Source: JAPLJU01 sp036725345
GTDB lineage: Bacteria > Desulfobacterota > Syntrophia > Syntrophales > UBA2192
DNA: 64,000 nt
NCBI GenBank assembly: GCA_036725345.1
Contig: DAIMEJ010000001.1
Location: 434,001 to 498,000 of the forward strand
Direction of reading: 5' to 3'
In this document: positions 15,570 through 23,975 of the stretch, in pieces
Numbering within the stretch: position 1 is the first letter of the stretch
How the letters are laid out: every line of letters begins with the position of its first letter
The notes under the pieces: generated by a model
The model's input: the letters and a program-made list of their open reading frames with translations, nothing else
What the model was told of the DNA's origin: nothing
Databases searched by the model: none
Made by a program: the position numbers and the translations under genes

Positions 15570-16451
15570 CTATGCGCGTTCGCCCGCCTTGCGCAGCAGC
15601 ATCTCCCAGTCCTCATTCACCATTTCCTGGATCTGAGCCAGATCCTTGTCCGTGAGGTGGCTGAAACGCCCCTGGAGTTTGAAATATTCCCTGACGGGGT
15701 ATTCCTTGGGTTTGTAATTGATCGTGTATTTGATCCCGCCCTCCACCTCGTAGAGGGGAAAAATGTTGGTCTGTACGGCCATCCGGGCGATCTTGATGGC
15801 CATCTCCGAGGGGATCTTCCAGCCCGTGGGACAGCTGGCGTAGATGTGAAGGAACCTGGACCCCTTTGTCTCCTTGGCCTTCTTCGCCTTCCGGGTCAGA
15901 TCCTCGGGAAAAGCGATGTTGGCCGTGGCGGCATAGGGGATCCGATGGGCCACCAGGGCTTCGACGATGTTTTTCTTCCGCATCTTCTTCCACTCCGTCC
16001 CGGGCGTCGTCGTGGTCCATGCCCCGTAAGGTGTGGAGGAACTGCGCTGGATCCCCGTGTTCATGTAGGCCTCGTTGTCGTAACAGACGTAGATGAAATC
16101 CTCGTTTCTCTCCACGGCGCCGCTCAGGGCCTGGAAACCGATATCGAAGGTCCCGCCGTCCCCCGCCCAGGTGACAACGGTCGTTTCCTTGTCCCCCTTC
16201 ATGTCCAGGGCCGCCCGCACGCCGCTTGCCACGGCGCCGCCGGTCTCGAAGGCACTGTGAATGACGGGGATGCGGAGCGTCGACTGCGGATAGGGGCCCG
16301 CGATGACGGACCAGCAGCAGGCCGGCAGCACCATGATGACCTTGTCGCCCAGGGCCTTCAGGAGAAATCGCATGGCAACGGCCGCCCCGCATCCGGGACA
16401 GCCCACGTGCCCAGAATACATGTATTCACGATCACTGACGTCGAGCTGCAT
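15570..16451 (-). CDS. porB: 2-oxoacid:ferredoxin oxidoreductase, beta (TPP) subunit
   Basis: 293 residues. Thiamine-pyrophosphate subunit of a four-part pyruvate-type oxidoreductase that converts a 2-oxoacid plus CoA to acyl-CoA, CO2 and reduced ferredoxin. YSGHVGCPGCGAAVAMRF (about 13-30) is the conserved cysteine start, PACCWSVIAGPYP follows, and WAGDGGTFDIGFQALSGA with the later YDNEAYMNTG is the TPP/Mg site. Pyruvate specificity is inferred from resemblance, helped by the CstA neighbour. The ATG at 16451 overlaps the end of porA by 20 bases. A partial copy is at 13218. Confidence 0.9.
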   Translation of the reverse strand: MQLDVSDREYMYSGHVGCPGCGAAVAMRFLLKALGDKVIMVLPACCWSVIAGPYPQSTLRIPVIHSAFETGGAVASGVRAALDMKGDKETTVVTWAGDGGTFDIGFQALSGAVERNEDFIYVCYDNEAYMNTGIQRSSSTPYGAWTTTTPGTEWKKMRKKNIVEALVAHRIPYAATANIAFPEDLTRKAKKAKETKGSRFLHIYASCPTGWKIPSEMAIKIARMAVQTNIFPLYEVEGGIKYTINYKPKEYPVREYFKLQGRFSHLTDKDLAQIQEMVNEDWEMLLRKAGERA

Positions 16452-17610
16452 CGCTGACCTCCTTGAGCCCCATCCAGACGCTCTCTTTCTCCGGCAGTTT
16501 GTTCTTCCTGGTCTTCCAGTAGACCTCCTCGATGAGCGCCGGCGTGACGTCCCGGCCGCCGATACCGGCCACATACCCGAAGACGGCCGGGTGCTTCGGC
16601 AGGTTGCAGAGCGCCGCCCTGACCTCCTGTGCAAAGATGCCGCTTGCACCGAAGGAGAAGTTCCGGTCGATGACGGCGACCTTCTTTGCGCCCTTCAATA
16701 CCTCGCGCAACTCCACGACCGGAAAGGGACGCAGGAGCCTCATCTTCAGAACCCCGACCTTCTCGCCCTTTTTTCGCAGGTCTTTCACGACCAGGCGGGT
16801 GGTGCTGGTCACCGTCCCCGAAGTAAGTAAAATGATATCCGCGTCCCTGCACATTACGGGCTCCATCGCCCCGTAGCGCCGCCCGAAAAGCCGGGCGTAT
16901 TCATCTTCCACTTCGGGAAACCTCTCCAGGGCGTCGTCCATGGCACGGGCGATGTCGTAGCGCATCTCCATGTAGTTGTCCGGCGCCACGAGAGGCCCGA
17001 AGGCGCAAGGGTTTTTCGTATCCGCCTGGAACTTGGGCACATAGGACGGCAGGAACCGGTCCACCTTCTTCTGGTCCGGGACGTCCACCGGTTCATAGGT
17101 GTGGGAGAGGAAGAAGGCGTCGAGGACGACCATGACGGGCAGGTTCACGAGTTCCGCCAGCCGGTAGGCCATGAGGGTGGTGTCGAGGGTCTCCTGGGAG
17201 TTTTCACAGTACAGTTGGATCCAGCCCGTGTCCCGCTGCGCCAGGCTGTCCGTCTGGTCGACCCAGATGTTCCACCCCGGGGCCAGCGCCCGGTTTACCT
17301 CGGCCATGACGATGGGAAGCCTTGCACCGGAGGCCCAGTGCAAAAGCTCGTGCATGAGGGCGAGCCCCTGCCCCGAGGTGGCGGTGAAGGTCCGGATGCC
17401 GCTCGACGCCGAGCCGATGAGGGCCGCCATGGCCGAGTGCTCGCTCTCCACTCGCAGGAACTTGGCGTTCATCGTCCCGTCGGCGCAATACCGGGAAAGT
17501 TCCTCCACAATGTGCGTCTGCGGCGTGATCGGGTAGGCCGAGATGACACCCACACCGGCAAGGCGGACAGCCTCCGCCACGGCCTGGCTCCCTTCCAGGA
17601 CTTTCTTCAT
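16432..17610 (-). CDS. porA: 2-oxoacid:ferredoxin oxidoreductase, alpha subunit
   Basis: 392 residues. Begins MKKVLEGSQAVAEAV, then the signature GVISAYPITPQTHIVEELS (substrate/TPP interface, about 22-40), ESEHSAMAALIGSASSG, TSGQGLALMHELLHWA and, in the C-terminal domain, LRLLRPFP-type and DRNFSFGASG segments typical of the alpha chain. The ATG at 17610 overlaps the preceding stop (ATGA) and has GAGGAGAAGG upstream, so it is preferred to a longer start at 17649. The order gamma, delta-fusion, alpha, beta is that of four-subunit enzymes. Confidence 0.9.
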   Translation of the reverse strand: MKKVLEGSQAVAEAVRLAGVGVISAYPITPQTHIVEELSRYCADGTMNAKFLRVESEHSAMAALIGSASSGIRTFTATSGQGLALMHELLHWASGARLPIVMAEVNRALAPGWNIWVDQTDSLAQRDTGWIQLYCENSQETLDTTLMAYRLAELVNLPVMVVLDAFFLSHTYEPVDVPDQKKVDRFLPSYVPKFQADTKNPCAFGPLVAPDNYMEMRYDIARAMDDALERFPEVEDEYARLFGRRYGAMEPVMCRDADIILLTSGTVTSTTRLVVKDLRKKGEKVGVLKMRLLRPFPVVELREVLKGAKKVAVIDRNFSFGASGIFAQEVRAALCNLPKHPAVFGYVAGIGGRDVTPALIEEVYWKTRKNKLPEKESVWMGLKEVSDAARRQ

Positions 17611-19364
17611 ACCTTCTCCTCCTCGAGGGCCATGGCATTGCGGGGGCATTCAACCACGCAGACCCCGCAGCCCTTGCAGTAGTCGTAGTTGATCCGGCGT
17701 TTGTGAATCCCGTCGTCGCGGAGAACGGCGAGATCGGGGCAGAAGAGATAACAGTTGTCGCACTGATCGCACAGGCCGCAGTGGAAGCAGCGTTCGGCCT
17801 CCCGGATGGCGATGTTGGCCGAAACCCTCAGTTCCACCTCTTCAAAGGTTCGACGGCGCTCCTCGATGAGAAGCCTCGGCTGGCTGAGACGCCGGGCCAG
17901 TTCGAAGTAGTCCTTGTTGATCTCCGGATAGGCCACCACGTGGGGGCTTCTCTCGGCTCGGGGGCCCTTCAGGTAGGCCTCCATGGAGAGGGACGGGCCG
18001 CCGCCGACCCTGAACTTCCTTAGAGCGCTCTCGACGGCTTTCGGTCCTTCACGCAGCAGAATGTCGAGGGCCATGGCCGCTTCCTTCCCGGAGGCGACGG
18101 CGTTAACGACACTCTTGATGGAGGCCGTGAGGTCCCCTCCGTAGATCACGACGGGATTCTTACCGCGCGGCAGCAAAAGGCAATTTTCGAGTGCGATGGC
18201 GGTCTTGTCCCCCTGCGGGGGCTCAAGCCAGGGATCTTCGGGACCCTCACCGATGGCGCTGAAGATCCGGCGCACGCGGATCTTGTCTGTCTTTTTCCCG
18301 TCCGGGGCGACGATCCCCCTGCCCTTCCCGTCCTCGCCCGTCACCTTCAGCCGCCGGACGTGCAGGACGAGATCCTTACCGTCTTGCTCCACCTTCGCCG
18401 GGGCGAGAAGCTCCATCAGCTCCACACCTTCTTCCAGTGCGCTTGCGACTTCACCCGGAAAGGCAGGCATGTCCTGACGCCGACGACGGTAGACGATGAT
18501 CGCCCTGCTTCCGAGCCTGAGGGCCGAGCGGGCGACGTCAACGGCCGAGTTGCCACCGCCGATGACGGCCACGGGGCTTTCGAGTTTCAACCCGTCGCCC
18601 CTGCGCATTTTCTGGAGAAACTTCAGTCCGTCCTCGACACCCTCGAGATCTTCACCGGGGACCCCCATGTCCCCCGATCGATAATGTCCGCTGCCCATGA
18701 AGACTGCATCGTACCGTCCCTTCGCCTCATCGATAAAGCCCTTCGAAAGCGTCTTCTCCGTGAAGATACGGACGCCTGCATCCTGTATCTGAGCAACCTC
18801 CTTCCTCAGCGCCGCCAGCGGCAGACGGTAGAGGGGGATCCCCCAGCGCAGTATCCCGCCCGGCTCCTCCGACGCTTCGAAGACATCGCACCCGTACCCG
18901 AGGAGGGCAAGAAAGTAGGCCGCTGACAGGCCCGACGGTCCGGCCCCGACAACGGCGATCTTCTGCTTTTTCGACGTCAGGCGCTCCAGGGAAGGTTTCA
19001 TCTCATTGCGGCCCGCTGTGTCGGCGAGAAACCGCTCGATGCTGTGGATGGCGATGGCCTCGTCGAATTCGCCCCGGTTGCATCGGCTCTCGCAGGGGTG
19101 GTAGCAGACACGGCCGCAGACGGCCGGGAAAGGGTTTTCCCGCAGGATGGTCTCCCAGGCTTCCTTGAACATCCCCTGCGTGGTGAGGATCTCGACCCGT
19201 GCGATGTCCTCGCCGGCGGGGCATGCGGCACTGCAGGGGGCGGTCTTCTCCTCGTAACGGGGCTTGAGGAAACGCCAGGAGCCCGTCTTGTTGGCCTCGG
19301 TGGACAGGTAGGAACGGGGGAAAAAACGAAGACTCTCCGCTGTGACTGCTTTTTTTCTCGGCAT
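17607..19364 (-). CDS. GltD-like NAD(P)H oxidoreductase fused to PorD-type ferredoxin domain
   Basis: 585 residues. An N-terminal cysteine cluster (CSAACPAGEDIARVE ... CGRVCYHPCESRCNRGE, about 43-110) binds [4Fe-4S], as in glutamate synthase small subunit. VVGAGPSGLSAAYFLA (about 137) is the FAD site and AVIGGGNSAVDVA (about 265) the NAD(P) site. The last 70 residues carry CFHCGLCDQCDNCYLFCP and CKGCGVCVVECP, the two-cluster ferredoxin of PorD. The fusion would link the 2-oxoacid oxidoreductase to NAD(P)H directly; this is known as an arrangement in some anaerobes, and the electron route here is inferred. Nine bases after porG, overlapping porA by four. Confidence 0.88.
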   Translation of the reverse strand: MPRKKAVTAESLRFFPRSYLSTEANKTGSWRFLKPRYEEKTAPCSAACPAGEDIARVEILTTQGMFKEAWETILRENPFPAVCGRVCYHPCESRCNRGEFDEAIAIHSIERFLADTAGRNEMKPSLERLTSKKQKIAVVGAGPSGLSAAYFLALLGYGCDVFEASEEPGGILRWGIPLYRLPLAALRKEVAQIQDAGVRIFTEKTLSKGFIDEAKGRYDAVFMGSGHYRSGDMGVPGEDLEGVEDGLKFLQKMRRGDGLKLESPVAVIGGGNSAVDVARSALRLGSRAIIVYRRRRQDMPAFPGEVASALEEGVELMELLAPAKVEQDGKDLVLHVRRLKVTGEDGKGRGIVAPDGKKTDKIRVRRIFSAIGEGPEDPWLEPPQGDKTAIALENCLLLPRGKNPVVIYGGDLTASIKSVVNAVASGKEAAMALDILLREGPKAVESALRKFRVGGGPSLSMEAYLKGPRAERSPHVVAYPEINKDYFELARRLSQPRLLIEERRRTFEEVELRVSANIAIREAERCFHCGLCDQCDNCYLFCPDLAVLRDDGIHKRRINYDYCKGCGVCVVECPRNAMALEEEKV

Positions 19365-19373
19365 GTTACGCTC

Positions 19374-19973
19374 TCATCTCTTCTTTGCCCGGACCATTCC
19401 GGTGCCTTTGGCGTCTATGAGCCCCACGCGCTGGACTTCTTTGTAAGCATCCTGGGCAGCCCGGACGTTTTTCTCCGCCTCTCTCGGGACCTCCTCGTGA
19501 ATGGCTGCGGCGATGGCCTTCACGGGCGGCATGCCCAGCACGCGGGAAAAGGCCCCGATCATGGCAGTGTTGACAATGGGGTGGGTGCGTGTGCCCAACT
19601 GATGTTTGAGGGCGATGCGGTTGGCATCGATGCAGGCGAGGCGAAATCCCGTGAAGGGACCCGTGTCCGCCGGCACGGCGGGCGCGTTGATCAAAATCCA
19701 GCCTCCCGGCTTCAGACCCCTCGTCACGTTGATGGTCAGAAGAAGGGTGTGGTCCTGCACGACGACGTGGTCCGGCGTGTAGACGTTGGTCCTCATGAGG
19801 ATCTCTTTTTTATCCAGCCGCAGATAGGCCTCGACGGGGGCACCGCGTCTTTCGACGCCGAAGAAGGGGAAGCTCTGGACCTGGTACCCGGCCTCGAAAA
19901 AGGCCTTGGCGAGAAGCACCGTGGCCACCACCGTCCCCTGCCCGCCCCGGCCGTGAAATCGAATCTCCAGCAT
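19374..19973 (-). CDS. porG: 2-oxoacid:ferredoxin oxidoreductase, gamma subunit
   Basis: 199 residues. Starts MLEIRFHGRGGQGTVVA, the hallmark of the gamma chain, followed by SFPFFGVERRGAPVEAYLR and NTAMIGAFSRVLG. The subunit binds CoA side contacts and completes the four-part enzyme. The ATG at 19973 matches the family start; the frame stays open upstream into the regulator gene without homology. It lies 16 bases after the XRE-cupin regulator and nine before the next gene. Confidence 0.9.
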   Translation of the reverse strand: MLEIRFHGRGGQGTVVATVLLAKAFFEAGYQVQSFPFFGVERRGAPVEAYLRLDKKEILMRTNVYTPDHVVVQDHTLLLTINVTRGLKPGGWILINAPAVPADTGPFTGFRLACIDANRIALKHQLGTRTHPIVNTAMIGAFSRVLGMPPVKAIAAAIHEEVPREAEKNVRAAQDAYKEVQRVGLIDAKGTGMVRAKKR

Positions 19974-19989
19974 GGTCTCTAACCTTTCA

Positions 19990-20592
19990 TCAGGGCCGGC
20001 TCCAGACGCAGGCAACGACCTTCGCAGGCTTGCCTTCGAGGGACCGGAAGCTGTGGTTGATCTCCGATTCGAAATAGAGGGAGTCCCCCGGGCAGAGGAC
20101 CTCAACGCGGTCATCGGTGCGGAATTCCACTTTTCCCTCCAGGACGTAGTGAAACTCCTCGCCCTCGTGACTCATGAAGACCATGTCCCCCGTCTCCAGG
20201 GGGAGAAACTCGACCAGGAAGGGCTCCATGTGCTTGTTGGGGTTCCGGGACTCCAGGGACTCGTAGATGTAGTCCACCTCCCCCTCCTGGTGGTGGGGCC
20301 TTCGCTTGACGCGGACACGCTCGCCGCCTCGGGTGACCGAAATCCGCTCCAGTTCCACCTCGTCCTCGAAGAAATAGGCCATACTGATGTCGAGGGCTTT
20401 CGACAGTTTCAGGAGCGTGCCCAGGGGCGGGACCGTTTCCTCTTTTTCGATCTTCGTGAGGACGGACTTCTCGAGGCCCGTCTTGGCTGCGAGGTCCTCC
20501 AGCGTCAGGCGCTTCTTCTGCCGGCGCTCCTTGATCTTTGCGCCGATCCTCAACCGTTCATCGGCCTGCGTCTTCTTCCTGCTTCCTGCCAT
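19990..20592 (-). CDS. XRE-family regulator with C-terminal cupin
   Basis: 200 residues. A helix-turn-helix of the XRE type (about 15-72: RIGAKIKERRQKKRLTLEDL, TGLEKSVLTKIE, PPLGTLLKLSKAL) is joined to a cupin barrel (about 120-198: MVFMSHEGEEFHYVLEGKVEFR, CPGDSLYFESEINHSFRS). Such proteins sense a small molecule in the cupin and act as local regulators. As first gene of the oxidoreductase operon and divergent from cstA it probably controls both. GAGGTGAACC precedes the ATG. Palindromes in the shared promoter region (20612, 20750) are candidate operators. Confidence 0.88.
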   Translation of the reverse strand: MAGSRKKTQADERLRIGAKIKERRQKKRLTLEDLAAKTGLEKSVLTKIEKEETVPPLGTLLKLSKALDISMAYFFEDEVELERISVTRGGERVRVKRRPHHQEGEVDYIYESLESRNPNKHMEPFLVEFLPLETGDMVFMSHEGEEFHYVLEGKVEFRTDDRVEVLCPGDSLYFESEINHSFRSLEGKPAKVVACVWSRP

Positions 20593-20611
20593 GGTTCACC
20601 TCGGTTTATGA

Positions 20612-20623
20612 ACTTAATTAAGT
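20612..20623. promoter_or_regulatory. Palindrome, candidate operator of XRE-cupin operon
   Basis: ACTTAATTAAGT is a perfect 12-base palindrome, 20 bases upstream of the regulator start, in the predicted leader. Confidence 0.45.
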
Positions 20624-20729
20624 GTTTAGTTTGAATGACGATTCGACGCGCATCGACCAGCGGCTTGCCGTAATGTGACAGAAAATTGACGGGTTAACCT
20701 GCCTGATATCAAAAGAAATTTATGCATTT

Positions 20730-20757
20730 AAAATACTCCAAAAACCCGCTTTGTCAA
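20730..20757 (-). promoter_or_regulatory. Candidate promoter of XRE-cupin/por operon
   Basis: On the minus strand TTGACA (20757-20752), a 16-base spacer and TATTTT (20735-20730). The -35 lies inside the inverted repeat at 20750-20765, fitting control by a bound regulator. Confidence 0.45.
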
Positions 20758-20765
20758 GCGACAAA
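20750..20765. promoter_or_regulatory. Inverted repeat between divergent promoters
   Basis: TTTGTC-AAGC-GACAAA, a 6-bp inverted repeat, overlaps the -35 of the leftward promoter and ends five bases before the -35 of the cstA promoter. Candidate shared operator. Confidence 0.45.
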
Positions 20766-20769
20766 CCAT

Positions 20770-20798
20770 TTGACTTTACTGAGCAAGAGGCGTAATTA
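20770..20798 (+). promoter_or_regulatory. Candidate promoter of cstA
   Basis: TTGACT at 20770-20775, a 17-base spacer and TAATTA at 20793-20798; about 85 bases before the cstA start. Confidence 0.45.
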
Positions 20799-20882
20799 AA
20801 TACGTCGGATATACGGTTTCCTGACGTTTTCTTTCAACCGTTATATAACATGTTCCCAAATCTTTGAAAGGAGGAGATCTAG

Positions 20883-22613
20883 ATGACTACCACTGTTGTT
20901 ATTATCATCGCTTTCGTAATTTACATGGGACTCTACTGGGTCTACGGTAAGAAGATCGAGCGTGACGTCGTCCGGGCATCGGATTCCATTGATGCCCCGT
21001 CCAAGCGCCTCTACGACGGTATCGACTATGTTCCCGCCAACAAATACGTCCTCTTCGGGCATCACTTTGCGTCCATCGCCGGCGCGGGACCCATCATCGG
21101 CCCGGCCATGGCCATGTGCTGGGGCTGGCTCCCGGGACTGCTCTGGGTGTGGTTCGGAAACGTCTTCATCGGCGCCGTCCATGACTACCTGGCCCTCATG
21201 GCTTCGATCCGCTATGACGGCAAGTCCGTCCAGTTCGTCGCCTCGGACCTCTTCACGAAGCGCTCCGGTACGGCCTTCTACTGGCTCGTCTTCTTCCTGC
21301 TCATCCTCGTCGTGGCCGCCTTCGCCGACGTCGTCTCTACCATGTTCGCTAAGACCGGCGAGATCGCCTCGGCATCCGTTTACATGACCATCGTGGCCCT
21401 CCTTCTCGGCCAGATGATCTATAGGTGGAAGATCAACCTGCCCACGGCCACCGTTATCGGTGTCGTGCTCCTGGCCGCCGCGATCTACGCGGGCACGCTG
21501 ACACCTCTTTTGATCAGCCACGATATCTGGCTTCTGGTCCTCTTTGCCTACATCATCATCGCCGCCTCCATCCCCGTAAACATCCTCCTGCAGCCGCGGG
21601 ACTATTTGAACTCCTTCCTCCTCTACTTCGGCCTCGCCCTGGGCTTCGCGGCCGCCGTCTTCACCTTCAAGGGTTTCGAGGCGCCAATGGTATCCAGCTT
21701 CGCCCCCATCCTTGTGGGCGGCAAGGCGACTCCCTTCTGGCCGGCCATCCCGCTCATCATCGCCTGCGGGTCCCTGTCCGGTTTTCACTCCCTCGTAGCC
21801 TCGGGAACCTCATCCAAACAGCTCGAGAAGGAGTCTGACGCCCTCTTCGTGGGATACGGCTCCATGTTCACCGAGGGGTTTCTCTCCACATTGATCATCT
21901 GCGCCATCGGCGGTTTCGGCTACACGGCCCTGCAGAACGCCGCGGCGGCGGCCAACCAGCCCCTGGCCCTCACGGCCGGGAACTGGGGTGAGATGTACAC
22001 GAAAGTGACGACAGCCTTCAAGCTCGTGCCCGCCAACATGGTCGTCCAGTCTTACGCGGATATGGTGGGAGCAAGCTTCCTCTCCTTCATCCCCGTGCTC
22101 CTCGTGAAGGTCATCGCGGGGCTGTGGCTCTCGGCCTTCGCCCTCACGACCCTCGACACGACGAACCGCTTGGCCCGCTACTGCCTCGTCGAGATGTGCG
22201 AACCCTTCAGGACGTCAGCCGAAGGCCTTTACAAGGCCATCACTTTCCGCTGGACGGCTTCACTGCTCCCGGCAGGCCTGGGCATCTATCTCGCATGGAG
22301 CAAGAACTTCACCATCGTTTGGCCTGCCTTCGGCGCGGCGAATCAGTTGATCGCGTCCCTTGCCCTCATGACGGGCGCGGCCTACGTGGCGAAGCGGCTG
22401 AAATCGAAGTTCGCCGTCATGGCCACCATCCCGGCTATGCTCCTCTGGGTCACCGTCACCGCGGCCATCATCTGGTTCATGTATGTCGTCATGCCCGACA
22501 ACATCGCCAAGAATCCGGGACAGGGCTGGACGGTCCAGATCATCATGGGGGTCATGCTCGTTCTGAACACCATTTTCATCTGGGACTTCCTCAAACTGCG
22601 GAAAACGGAGTAA
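20883..22613 (+). CDS. cstA: CstA-family carbon starvation protein / pyruvate-peptide transporter
   Basis: 576 residues with about 14-16 membrane spans. Family landmarks: YGKKIERDVV, DYVPANKYVLFGHHFASIAGAGPIIGPA (about 56-83), WLPGLLWVWFGNVFIGAVHDY, HSLVASGTSSKQLEKESDALFVGYGSM, and LTTLDTTNRLARY. CstA and its relatives import peptides or pyruvate in other bacteria. The divergent partner is a pyruvate-type 2-oxoacid oxidoreductase operon with its own regulator, so uptake of pyruvate or a related acid is the best inference. GAAAGGAGGAGAT lies directly upstream of the ATG. A long inverted repeat follows the stop. Confidence 0.92.
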   Translation: MTTTVVIIIAFVIYMGLYWVYGKKIERDVVRASDSIDAPSKRLYDGIDYVPANKYVLFGHHFASIAGAGPIIGPAMAMCWGWLPGLLWVWFGNVFIGAVHDYLALMASIRYDGKSVQFVASDLFTKRSGTAFYWLVFFLLILVVAAFADVVSTMFAKTGEIASASVYMTIVALLLGQMIYRWKINLPTATVIGVVLLAAAIYAGTLTPLLISHDIWLLVLFAYIIIAASIPVNILLQPRDYLNSFLLYFGLALGFAAAVFTFKGFEAPMVSSFAPILVGGKATPFWPAIPLIIACGSLSGFHSLVASGTSSKQLEKESDALFVGYGSMFTEGFLSTLIICAIGGFGYTALQNAAAAANQPLALTAGNWGEMYTKVTTAFKLVPANMVVQSYADMVGASFLSFIPVLLVKVIAGLWLSAFALTTLDTTNRLARYCLVEMCEPFRTSAEGLYKAITFRWTASLLPAGLGIYLAWSKNFTIVWPAFGAANQLIASLALMTGAAYVAKRLKSKFAVMATIPAMLLWVTVTAAIIWFMYVVMPDNIAKNPGQGWTVQIIMGVMLVLNTIFIWDFLKLRKTE

Positions 22614-22642
22614 CAAGATTGATTCCTTGACAGTGTAAACGG

Positions 22643-22688
22643 GGAGACCTTTGGATGTGACTTTCGAAGTCCTATTCCAAAGGTCTCC
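22643..22688 (+). terminator. Long stem-loop after cstA
   Basis: GGAGACCTTTGGA pairs with TCCAAAGGTCTCC, enclosing a second small stem GACTT-TCG-AAGTC. No T run follows, so it may be an attenuator, RNA processing or stability element rather than a full terminator. Confidence 0.55.
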
Positions 22689-22726
22689 TCTGTATTTGGA
22701 ATACGTAAAGGGCCCCGGAGAGCTAC

Positions 22727-23023
22727 ATGGGCGAAGAAGAAAAGAAAAAATCATTCTTGAAGACCTTCAAAGAGGTCCTGGACGGCTTCAGCGAGGGTCG
22801 CAGGGAAAGCGTCATCGCGCTCACCTGCAAGGAAGTGCAGGAGTTGGAAAACATCTTCAGCCTTTTGCTCCTGGGCGCCTTCGTAGGGTTCCCCGCCCCG
22901 CCGACCTTTCTCGCCGTAGAGCTTCTGCCTTACATGGAAAGGGAGATGCGGGTCCTCCACTACCGGGCCGAGACGAGCGGCGACATGCTGGCGGAGCTCT
23001 GCGGCACCCTGGGGATCGACTGA
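22727..23023 (+). CDS. Unknown 98-residue protein preceding ArsA-like ATPase
   Basis: A charged head (MGEEEKKKSFLKTFKEVLDG) is followed by ESVIALTCKEVQELENIFSL and a hydrophobic stretch LLLGAFVGFPAPPTFLAVELL (about 45-65), then a helical, acidic tail. One membrane-associated segment with a Pro-rich turn is plausible. Its TGA overlaps the ATG of the ATPase (TGATG), so the two are translationally coupled and likely work together. No family recognised. Confidence 0.7.
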   Translation: MGEEEKKKSFLKTFKEVLDGFSEGRRESVIALTCKEVQELENIFSLLLLGAFVGFPAPPTFLAVELLPYMEREMRVLHYRAETSGDMLAELCGTLGID

Positions 23024-23961
23024 TGAAAGTTATTTTCTACACCGGAAAAGGAGGCGTCGGAAAGTCCACGATGGCCGCAGCAACGGCCGTCCAACTCTCG
23101 AAGAATCACCGCGTCCTCATCACGTCCCTCGACCCGGCCCACAATTTGGGGGACATCTTCGGCGTCACCCTCAAGGACAAGCAGACGAAATTCGCCTCCA
23201 ACCTCTTTCTCTCCGAGGTGGATCTCCAGAAGCGTTCCCGCGAATACCTCGAGCGCGAGGTCGATGTCCTCACTCGCACCTACAGCTATCTTCACGCCCT
23301 CAACCTCACCAACTATTTCAACGTCCTGAAATACTCCCCCGGGATCGAGGAGTACGCGCTTCTCACCTGCATCGAGGAGACGATTCGGAAAGGCAACGAT
23401 TTCGACTACCTCATCTTCGACACCCCCCCGACGGGGCTCACACTAAGATTTATGGCCCTCCCCCGCGTGACGATCACCTGGATCGAGCGCCTCATGCAGA
23501 TCCGGCGGCAGATCCTCGACAAGCGCTACACCATCCAGAAAGTCAGAGGTGCGCCGAAAGAGGGGGAAAACAACCCGGAGATCAAGCTCAAATACGACGA
23601 GAAAGACGATGACGTTTTGAACCGCCTCAAGGCCCTCGATGAAAACTACCAGTCCCTGAATCGGCTCCTCCAGGGTGAGGATTGCTCCGTTGTCCTCGTC
23701 TTCAACCCCGATCTTCTCGCCCTGCGCGAGTCCGAACGGCTCATCGAAGGGCTTCGGGACCTCGGGCTCCCTCTTCGTCTTCTCATCGACAACAAGGTCA
23801 CGAAAGACAACGAGGATACAGCCGGGCAGGTGGAAAAGATGCTGGTCCGGTACTTCGGGAAAGACATTCCTGTCCGAAGAGTGGAGCTGGCGGTCAACAT
23901 CGCCTGCCAGCTCGGCCGGTGTCTTTATGAGATCCCCGAGGATCTCGTTTCCGCCCTTTAA
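23023..23961 (+). CDS. ArsA/GET3-family ATPase
   Basis: 312 residues. Deviant Walker A GKGGVGKST (about 8-16) of the SIMIBI class, LDPAHNLGDIFG (switch I region), FDTPPTGLTLRFMALP (Walker B/switch II) and VFNPDLLALRESERL, VTKD near the C-terminus. The family dimerises around ATP to pump arsenite (ArsA), deliver tail-anchored proteins (GET3) or serve other membrane tasks. No arsB or arsR is nearby; instead it is framed by two unknown proteins with membrane segments, so a membrane-protein handling role is a possibility. Start at the coupled ATG 23023. Confidence 0.88.
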   Translation: MKVIFYTGKGGVGKSTMAAATAVQLSKNHRVLITSLDPAHNLGDIFGVTLKDKQTKFASNLFLSEVDLQKRSREYLEREVDVLTRTYSYLHALNLTNYFNVLKYSPGIEEYALLTCIEETIRKGNDFDYLIFDTPPTGLTLRFMALPRVTITWIERLMQIRRQILDKRYTIQKVRGAPKEGENNPEIKLKYDEKDDDVLNRLKALDENYQSLNRLLQGEDCSVVLVFNPDLLALRESERLIEGLRDLGLPLRLLIDNKVTKDNEDTAGQVEKMLVRYFGKDIPVRRVELAVNIACQLGRCLYEIPEDLVSAL

Positions 23962-23975
23962 GAGGCGAGCAAGAA

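Noticed and set aside
23023..23961. Arsenite pump ATPase (arsA) name for the ATPase
   Set aside because: No arsenic resistance gene is nearby and the paired metal-site cysteines of ArsA are not evident; only the family name is supported.
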